DNA of 11,916 bases. It comes from Promethearchaeota archaeon. GTDB taxonomy: Archaea; Asgardarchaeota; Lokiarchaeia; Sigynarchaeales; SOKP01. Numbering within the stretch: position 1 is the stretch's first letter; every line of letters starts with the position of its first letter. The stretch spans positions 1 through 11,916 of the forward strand of contig JAUXAJ010000160.1 of NCBI GenBank assembly GCA_030620005.1, given 5' to 3'. Positions 7,267-11,916 of the stretch are shown here, piece after piece. Both the position numbers and the translations under genes were made by a program. The notes below the pieces were generated by a model, which saw only the letters and a list, made by a program, of their open reading frames with translations, had not been told where the DNA came from and made no database searches.

Positions 7267-7272
7267 GAAGAG

Positions 7273-7542
7273 ATAGAACTTATTGAATGGGCATTTACAA
7301 TGTTATCCTTTATAGCTTTTTGTTTTTTCATCAGTAAAAAAGCAAGCAGACCTAACTTCAGAATAATAGGTTTCATTTTATCAATAATGATCTCTTTTTT
7401 AGTATCAATTTTTAGTTTTTCCATCGGAGTACTTAGTTTAGGAGTAATTAATGCATGTTATATTTTTTTAAATGGTTATGGAATATTTAATTGTTTTTTA
7501 GAAATTAGAAAGAACAGAAATCAATTAGAAGGATTAGAATAA
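7273..7542 (+). CDS. Small membrane protein with three predicted helices, apparent ATA start
   Basis: Read from 7273 the product is 90 residues and begins (M)ELIEWAFTMLSFIAFCFFISKK, a first helix. It continues with ASRPNFRIIGFILSIMISFL and VSIFSFSIGVLSLGVINACYIFL, two more hydrophobic stretches, then NGYGIFNCFLEIRKNR, a common end for small membrane proteins of this shape. The in-frame stop TGA at 7264 excludes a longer protein. ATG 7300 would remove the first nine residues and part of the first helix. The strong ribosome site ending at 7266 points to ATA 7273, which could be a rare natural start, a mutated ATG, or a sequencing error. An in-frame ATG-AGG-TGA at 7258-7266 overlaps the site. 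The gene is divergent from the two-HTH regulator and may be its target. No function is recognised. Confidence 0.6.
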   Translation: MELIEWAFTMLSFIAFCFFISKKASRPNFRIIGFILSIMISFLVSIFSFSIGVLSLGVINACYIFLNGYGIFNCFLEIRKNRNQLEGLE

Positions 7543-7591
7543 TATTAAATACTTATGAAACTTTTAATTTCAAGTAATTGACAATACAATA

Positions 7592-7600
7592 AAAAAAAAG
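7592..7600 (-). terminator. T-run terminator of the thiolase/DUF35 operon
   Basis: On the minus strand a run of T residues follows the last operon stop (7607) within about 15 bases. It lies in the short gap between convergent genes. Confidence 0.4.
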
Positions 7601-7606
7601 GAATTT

Positions 7607-8056
7607 TTATATTAAACGGAAATATTCAATATCTAATATTCTTTTTCTGGGCTTCTCTTTAAATACAGCTTCGACGCGCATGCCAACTTTTATTTTTTGG
7701 GGATCACTTTCATTTATAATGTGTACAAAATCGGTATCTGCTCCATCAAGTCTGATTCGCGCGTAAGCAAAGGGAGGTTTAAGAGGCATTACGGGAGTTG
7801 AGTGTGTTACAACAGTAAACCCCTCAACCGTTCCTTGATTTCCCAACTCAACCCACTCTTCCATCTTTTCGAAACACTTAAAACAAATCATCTTGGGAGG
7901 AACAAACACTTTTCCGCATTTAGGGCACCTTACGCCGAATATTTTTTTATTTTTTCCAATCTCCGTGATGAATTTTTCAACATAAGCGCCTGCTGTATGT
8001 TTATAAGGAACTTTAATTCGTCCTCTAAAAACTTTCTTTTCAATTTCTTCGCTCAA
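7607..8056 (-). CDS. DUF35 zinc-ribbon/OB-fold acyl-CoA-associated protein (second copy)
   Basis: The 149-residue protein has the DUF35 layout: an N-terminal helix, a rubredoxin-like zinc ribbon with Cys44, Cys47, Cys58 and Cys61 (CPKCGKVF followed by MICFKC), then an OB fold (TVEGFTVVTHSTP, FAYARIRLDGADTDFVH, VGMRVEAVFKEKP). DUF35 proteins form complexes with thiolase-fold enzymes, either channelling CoA substrates, as in the archaeal thiolase/HMG-CoA synthase complex, or supporting thiolase-fold aldolases. The start codon is TTG, supported by GGAGGTG at 8063-8069, six bases before it. It is last in the operon, 16 bases after the first DUF35 gene and clearly its paralogue (both contain KVGMRVEAVFKEK and a similar zinc ribbon). 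Having one copy per upstream thiolase gene suggests two thiolase/DUF35 pairs. Confidence 0.88.
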   Translation of the reverse strand: MSEEIEKKVFRGRIKVPYKHTAGAYVEKFITEIGKNKKIFGVRCPKCGKVFVPPKMICFKCFEKMEEWVELGNQGTVEGFTVVTHSTPVMPLKPPFAYARIRLDGADTDFVHIINESDPQKIKVGMRVEAVFKEKPRKRILDIEYFRLI

Positions 8057-8072
8057 TTTTTACACCTCCATT

Positions 8073-8561
8073 TTACTCTTCCTCTTTAATAACTCTATAG
8101 TATCGAATATCTCCTATGTTACCTTCTCGTTTTTCCTTGAATACGGCCTCAACGCGCATTCCAACCTTCAATTTCGTGTGATCGGTTTCATTTATGAAAT
8201 GCATTGTATAAGTATCAGCGCCATCTAATTTAAATAATGCATATCCGTAAGGAAAAGGACGCATTCCCCCAGTGTTTGGGTCTGTGAAAGGATAATTAAC
8301 CACAGTATAACCAGCCAAAGTACCTTTCGGGGATAATTCTACCATATCATCCACGGTCATTGCAACGAAACAATCTGCACAAACACCACGAGGAGGGAAG
8401 TGCACTTTCCCGCATTTTGTACATTTACTTCCGAGTATTTTCTTATTCTCCTTAAGCTCTTCAAAAAATTTTACTGCTAATTTTCCGATTGAATACCTAT
8501 AAGGAAGGTCAGTTTTCCACTTTATCTCGAATACTTGTTCTTTACCATTTTTTTTACTCAT
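8073..8561 (-). CDS. DUF35 zinc-ribbon/OB-fold acyl-CoA-associated protein (first copy)
   Basis: From ATG 8561 the protein has 162 residues. The zinc ribbon uses Cys47, Cys50, Cys61 and Cys64 (CTKCGKVHFPP then VCADC). The OB fold follows, with TLAGYTVVNYPF, a short insert NTGGMRPFPYG, then ALFKLDGADTYTMHFIN and VGMRVEAVFKEK. A GTG at 8570 has been considered as a start, but it is part of the ribosome site GAGGTGA (8567-8573), which lies five bases before ATG 8561; the ATG is therefore preferred. That site overlaps the TGA stop of the thiolase gene upstream, so translation is probably coupled. The role is as for its paralogue: partner of a thiolase-fold enzyme acting on CoA thioesters in the cytoplasm. 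Compared with the second copy it has a longer N-terminus and a longer OB-fold loop, which may give partner specificity. Confidence 0.88.
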   Translation of the reverse strand: MSKKNGKEQVFEIKWKTDLPYRYSIGKLAVKFFEELKENKKILGSKCTKCGKVHFPPRGVCADCFVAMTVDDMVELSPKGTLAGYTVVNYPFTDPNTGGMRPFPYGYALFKLDGADTYTMHFINETDHTKLKVGMRVEAVFKEKREGNIGDIRYYRVIKEEE

Positions 8562-8566
8562 TTTAT

Positions 8567-8573
8567 TCACCTC
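8567..8573 (-). promoter_or_regulatory. Shine-Dalgarno site deciding the DUF35 start
   Basis: GAGGTGA on the minus strand ends five bases before ATG 8561 and overlaps the preceding TGA stop. It contains the competing GTG (8568-8570), which is therefore unlikely to be the start. Confidence 0.7.
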
Positions 8574-9768
8574 ACTTCACAGGTTCGTTTCCTAATATTG
8601 CAATTTCGGTCCAAAGGCTTCCGCCAAATCCCATTCCTAAAGCTTTCTCCACGTCTGGAACCTGATGTTTTTCCCCTCGACCCATTACTTGAAGCGCTGC
8701 TTCGGCAATGCGAATCAAGGCGGTTGCTCCAATAGGATTGGTACTCAACACGCCTCCATCGGGATTTACCGGTAATTCTCCGCTCATTTGAGTAATTCCT
8801 TCATCCAGCAATTTTCCTCCCTGCCCTGGTTCAGCAAACCCAAGTGCTTCAGTCCACGCGAGTTCTGCCCAACTTGTGGGTTCATATATGCAAGCTACAT
8901 CTAAGTCTCTTATGGGATTGTTTATACCTGCCTTTTTATACGCTTTCTTGGAAGCGATTGTTGCCGTTGGAAGATCGTACATTTTATCATCTGTACCAAA
9001 AGTGTAATAATGAGCCGTTTCTACCGCTTGAAACCACGCAGGATTATCTGTTATTTTTTTTGATTCTTCCTCGTTAGCGTATATGACTGCACAAGCTTTT
9101 TCGCTTTGAGGACAGCAATCGTGCAATCTTAAAGGATAAGATATTACTTGTGAACTCATGACGTAATCTATAGTGATATTGGGCATTTGCAAATGAGCAA
9201 ATTTGTTATTTGCCGCGTTCCTTCGATTTTTAACCGTTACTTTTGCTGCTTGTTCTGGACTTACCCCAAACTTGTTCATGTACATGTTTGCCATGAGTGC
9301 AAGAGGTCCTAACGCTCCGGCGAGCGATGGTCTCTCCCATACTGGATCAAATGCCGTGATAATTCCGGTGGTTGCACCTCCTTCATTCAATTTTTCCCAT
9401 CCTACGACAAGAACTTTGTTATAAATTCCTGAAGCTACATTATAATATCCTGCTATTGCTAACGATGAACCTGTAGTCCCACCAGTAGCAATTTTTATTA
9501 CTGGTTTAAGATATCCTGGTGCGGCTTCAATTCCGGTCCACATTTCAGAAAAATTAATGCCTTCAAAATGATCCATTTAGCATTTAATATCGATATGATA
9601 TCAAATATTATCTATGAGAATCGCATCAATTTCCTGTGGTGCTAGTTGAGCGTCGTCAAGAGCCATTTTAACGGCTTCGTATATCATTTCGGGGATGTTA
9701 ACATCCCTTCTTTTACTCCTGTATTTTGTCTGGCCAATGCCGACAATTGCTACATCGTGTTTTGGCAT
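8572..9768 (-). pseudogene. Thiolase-fold protein (second copy), split by an in-frame insertion with stops
   Basis: The gene should start at ATG 9768, with GGAGGTGA at 9778-9785 overlapping the end of the first thiolase gene. It gives 55 residues of normal thiolase N-terminus (VAIVGIGQTKYRSK through EIDAILIDNI), then TGA (9601-9603), eight codons, TAA (9577-9579) and ATG (9576). The following 334 residues continue the thiolase in the same frame (DHFEGINFSEMW onward). Joined, the length is that of its paralogue (380). The usual nucleophile region reads KIATGGTTGSSLA without Cys, and the usual GHP motif reads STNPIGAT, so canonical thiolase catalysis is not expected. Members of this superfamily without the Cys include retro-aldolases that work with DUF35 proteins. 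TAA and ATG abut, so restart could still make the large fragment as a separate chain, but it would lack the first strand of the fold. Confidence 0.8.
9577..9606 (-). repeat. Quasi-palindromic insertion of 30 bases splitting the second thiolase gene
   Basis: The segment adds ten codons including TGA and TAA between LIDN and MDHFEG, where relatives read straight through. It is a near-palindrome: GATAT and ATATC face each other around one base, flanked by AATAT-type arms with a short mismatch. In sense orientation it carries TTG, then TATCGAT, ATGC and TAA, the same order as in the fadH insertion. Exact edges are uncertain by a few bases. Confidence 0.65.
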
Positions 9769-9773
9769 TTTCT

Positions 9774-10916
9774 TTATTCACCTCCAAATATTAACACGCA
9801 ATTTCCTTGAGAACAAATACCGTTCATTCCATACGCTAAACCCGTCTTTGCATCAGAGATCTGCCTTTTCTCTGCTCTACCCATCAACTGTAAAGAAATC
9901 TCCGCTATTCTGATTAAACCATTTGCCATTGTGGGATTGCTTGATAGAACGCCTCCAGATGGATTTACGGGAATCGAGCCATCCATTGTAGTCTCACCAC
10001 TATCAATATATTTACCACCATGACCTTTTTCGCAGAATCCTAATGCTTCATACATCATTAGCTCATGATAACTAAACATTTCACTTATTTCCGCAACATC
10101 TAATTCTTTAAGAGGGTCGTTGATTCCCGCCATTTTATAAGCTTCTCTAGAGGCCAATTCTAATCCAATCAGATCTATCATGTTCCGATGACCTAAATAA
10201 TACGCATCCGTGCAACTCGCATACCCTTTCAACCATACGGGAGTATCGGTCATTTTTTTAGCAACATCTTCTACTGCCAAGAGCATTGCGACCGCACCAT
10301 CAGAAAATGGTGGAAACTCAAGTTGCTTTAACGGATAAGCCATCATTGGTGAATTCAAAACCTCTTCAAGAGAAACTTCTTTTTGTAAATGGGCGAATGG
10401 ATTATTGAGGGCGTTTTTTCGATTTTTTACTACAACTTTTGCTGCTTGCTCTTCAGTTAAACCGTATTTATGTTTGTACATGTTTGCCATTAATCCTGCC
10501 GCTGAATTTTGATCTAAACCCAAATGTCTTTGATAATAAGGATCAAAAATCGAATTATTCACGAGATATTGGTTCACTTCAGAGCATTTCGTATGAGAAA
10601 CTACCATTACCGTGTCGAAAGCTCCTGAGAGTATTCTCATGGCTCCATAAACGTAAGCAAAAGCGCCATCTCCAGACACTCTAGATTCTGATTTTCTAAC
10701 AGACCCTACTGCGTCTTGAATGGCCATATTGGAAATGGTTCGACCGTCATTAAAATCGTTAGAGCTTGTTATGACACACCCTACGTCATCGTTAGATATT
10801 CCCAAACTGTCATGAAGTTTCTTTACGACTTCGAAGACAAGCTCCATATAGGTTTGATCTATCTTGTCTTCTTCATATTTTGTTTGTGCTACTCCTACAA
10901 TTGCTACTTTACTCAT
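9774..10916 (-). CDS. Thiolase-fold protein (first copy), thiolase-like/SCP-x family, no canonical active-site residues
   Basis: The 380-residue protein has the two-domain thiolase fold: N-terminal VAIVGVAQTKYEEDK, a middle segment AGLMANMYKHKYGLTEEQAAKV and NPFAHLQ typical of archaeal thiolase-like and SCP-x proteins, and a C-terminal half with NPSGGVLSSNP. The position of the nucleophilic Cys (normally CxSG) reads RVSGDGAFA, and the GHP His region reads SSNPTMAN, so both residues are missing. The last glycine-rich motif (YGMNGICSQGNC) retains two Cys. Loss of the Cys is known in thiolase-fold aldolases such as actinobacterial Ltp2, which need a DUF35 partner, and an aldolase or CoA-binding role is plausible. 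It is the first gene of the operon; its stop overlaps the ribosome site of the second thiolase gene. Its own ATG has no clear ribosome site, which fits a short-leader transcript. Confidence 0.82.
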   Translation of the reverse strand: MSKVAIVGVAQTKYEEDKIDQTYMELVFEVVKKLHDSLGISNDDVGCVITSSNDFNDGRTISNMAIQDAVGSVRKSESRVSGDGAFAYVYGAMRILSGAFDTVMVVSHTKCSEVNQYLVNNSIFDPYYQRHLGLDQNSAAGLMANMYKHKYGLTEEQAAKVVVKNRKNALNNPFAHLQKEVSLEEVLNSPMMAYPLKQLEFPPFSDGAVAMLLAVEDVAKKMTDTPVWLKGYASCTDAYYLGHRNMIDLIGLELASREAYKMAGINDPLKELDVAEISEMFSYHELMMYEALGFCEKGHGGKYIDSGETTMDGSIPVNPSGGVLSSNPTMANGLIRIAEISLQLMGRAEKRQISDAKTGLAYGMNGICSQGNCVLIFGGE

Positions 10917-10941
10917 GATTTAGCTCTATTATGTGTTAATT

Positions 10942-10952
10942 TTTAATAAATA
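10942..10952 (-). promoter_or_regulatory. Candidate TATA box of the thiolase/DUF35 operon
   Basis: On the minus strand AGTATTTATTAA lies about 26-36 bases before ATG 10916, giving a transcription start near the start codon. Confidence 0.4.
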
Positions 10953-11014
10953 CTATAAAAGTAATTTATAATAGGAGTCAATTCTTAATAAAGAGTACTT
11001 AATTATGAATGGTA

Positions 11015-11041
11015 AATTAATACGATTAATTAATACTAATA
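11015..11041. promoter_or_regulatory. Dyad and 13-bp repeat between divergent operons
   Basis: AATTAAT and ATTAATT flank ACG (11015-11031), a 7-bp perfect dyad. ATTAATAC also recurs with a 13-base step (11016 and 11029). The site lies midway in the 224-base gap between the divergent thiolase operon and crotonase gene, a good place for a shared operator. The base composition is so AT-rich that chance is possible. For the crotonase gene, AAAAATATAAG near 11078-11088 is a TATA-like stretch. The rest of the gap holds nothing recognisable. Confidence 0.3.
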
Positions 11042-11140
11042 ATTATAAATTGCTCTTTCGGTTTCGCATTCTTAAAAAAATATAAGTAAAGAAATATTAC
11101 TCAGAAATAAAGAAATAATGAAGTAATTGGTAAGATAAAA

Positions 11141-11916
11141 ATGAATTTGGAAGATTTTGAAGACATCATTTACGAAAAAGAAGATAATGGCATTTGTACA
11201 GCCACTATCAGCAGGCCTGAAAGAAGAAACGCGGTCACTTATGTTAGTTTCTTAGAAATTCATACCATTTTGGAAGACATGGAAAAAGACAAAAATGCCA
11301 AGGTCTTAATAATAACTGGAGATCCAAAGGGAAATGCTTTTTCTTCAGGTGGTTATTTTGAGCCTAATTTTTTCGAAAAAGTTCAAAAAGAAATCAAAAT
11401 AGAAATAGATCTCATGGATATTGCTCAAAAGAAACTTTGCATGCGGTTCTGGACATTTTATAAGCCTGTTATCGTTGCTATAAACGGATTAGCAATTGGA
11501 GGAGGCATCACAATGCCATTAGTGGGAGCAGATTTAATTTACATGGCTGAGGACGCGTGGTTGGGGTTCTATTTTTGTAAGAGAGCCATCATTCCTGAGT
11601 TTTCCGCCTCTTTTTTACTTCCATTTTACGTGGGCTTTCAAAGAGCAAAAGAAATAGCCTATTTTGGAGAGAAAATATCCGCTCAGCAAGCCCATGAGCT
11701 CGGTTTTGTAAATAAAATCTTGCCAAAAGATAAATTAATGCCTTATGCCCGGGAACAAGCGTTAAGATTAATTCCCCCTAAAGGCCCGAGTTTGTCGATT
11801 AATTTAATGAAAAAAACAATGCATTCTTATTTCACTAATATTCTTGACAGAACTTTAGATTTGGAAAACAAAGGGCTAAGAAAAACATTTCGGTCAAAAG
11901 ACTTTAAAGAATCGAT
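11141..11916 (+). CDS. Crotonase-family protein, enoyl-CoA isomerase-like (3' end outside window)
   Basis: The frame opens at ATG 11141 and runs 258 codons to the window edge without a stop. It is a crotonase-fold protein: ISRPERRNAV near the N-terminus, the oxyanion-hole segment AFSSGGYFEP (66-75), AINGLAIGGGI (113-123) and the helix KISAQQAHELGFVNKIL. By alignment with rat enoyl-CoA hydratase, the two catalytic Glu positions (144 and 164) are Thr124 and Phe145, so hydratase activity is doubtful. Instead Glu153, in IIPEFSASFLLP, matches the catalytic Glu of delta3-delta2-enoyl-CoA isomerases (PEGxSSxxxP pattern), so an isomerase moving a double bond is the better guess. That would feed a dienoyl-CoA reductase such as the broken fadH-like gene. 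It is divergent from the thiolase/DUF35 operon. Only a weak GGTAAG precedes the ATG. Confidence 0.85.
   Translation, partial: MNLEDFEDIIYEKEDNGICTATISRPERRNAVTYVSFLEIHTILEDMEKDKNAKVLIITGDPKGNAFSSGGYFEPNFFEKVQKEIKIEIDLMDIAQKKLCMRFWTFYKPVIVAINGLAIGGGITMPLVGADLIYMAEDAWLGFYFCKRAIIPEFSASFLLPFYVGFQRAKEIAYFGEKISAQQAHELGFVNKILPKDKLMPYAREQALRLIPPKGPSLSINLMKKTMHSYFTNILDRTLDLENKGLRKTFRSKDFKES

Noticed and set aside
7191..7424. Minus-strand 77-codon frame
   Set aside because: It overlaps the membrane-protein frame and the TTCGAAT region, is low-complexity Lys/Ile-rich and has no ribosome site; the plus-strand frame looks like a real membrane protein.
8572..9576. 334-residue thiolase as a complete gene starting at 9576
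   Set aside because: It lacks the first strand of the fold, and the missing 55 residues are encoded in the same frame just upstream with a perfect ribosome site.
9601..9603. TGA in the thiolase gene read as selenocysteine or pyrrolysine
   Set aside because: The TGA is followed by eight codons unlike the family and then TAA, and no residue is needed here in relatives.
9577..9606. Archaeal bulge-helix-bulge intron in the thiolase gene (and likewise at 3188-3218)
   Set aside because: Neither segment folds into a 4-bp central helix with two 3-base bulges at the exon edges; both form plain hairpins, and they are short for introns.
9695..10946. Plus-strand frames opposite the thiolase genes
   Set aside because: They are antisense shadows without family features or ribosome sites.

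Overview
The window looks like a piece of an AT-rich archaeal genome. Candidate TATA boxes lie 20-35 bases before several starts. Shine-Dalgarno sites of the GAGGTGA type are strong where genes sit inside an operon and weak or absent at first genes. The gene content also fits: thiolase-like proteins paired with DUF35 zinc-ribbon/OB-fold proteins, an IS1341-type TnpB, a two-HTH GbsR/MarR-like regulator and a leucine-rich-repeat relic. An Asgard (Lokiarchaeia-like) source is my best guess, but this is inference from style and content, with no database search behind it.

Layout, left to right. (1) 1-440: the 3' end of a tnpB gene with a hairpin right end. (2) 659-2665: a radical SAM protein fused to a DUF4130-like domain, two proteins usually encoded separately and linked to DNA repair or modification. 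(3) 2861-4901: a FadH-like 2,4-dienoyl-CoA reductase gene, broken near codon 110 by a palindromic insertion of about 31 bases and also lacking one iron-sulfur cysteine. (4) 4961-5245: a headless leucine-rich-repeat fragment. (5) 5318-5809 and 6016-7101, minus strand: a small flavodoxin and a two-HTH regulator, each preceded by repeated DNA motifs. (6) 7273-7542, plus strand: a small membrane protein that seems to start at ATA. (7) 10916 down to 7607, minus strand: an operon of two thiolase-fold proteins followed by two DUF35 proteins; the second thiolase gene is interrupted by an in-frame insertion of about 30 bases carrying two stops. (8) 11141 to the window end, plus strand: a crotonase-family protein, divergent from the operon.

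The metabolic theme is CoA-thioester chemistry: a dienoyl-CoA reductase, a crotonase/isomerase, and thiolase-fold proteins without the usual catalytic cysteine and histidine, together with DUF35 partners. This recalls the thiolase-fold aldolase/DUF35 complexes of steroid side-chain degradation, though the real substrate cannot be read from the sequence.

The most unusual observation is that two unrelated genes 6.4 kb apart are each broken by a palindromic insertion of about 30 bases. In gene orientation both insertions share the ordered blocks TTG, TATCGAT, ATGC and TAA, with identical spacing between TATCGAT and ATGC. They may be copies of a very small palindromic element, bypassed segments, or independent accidents; tests are given in the findings.
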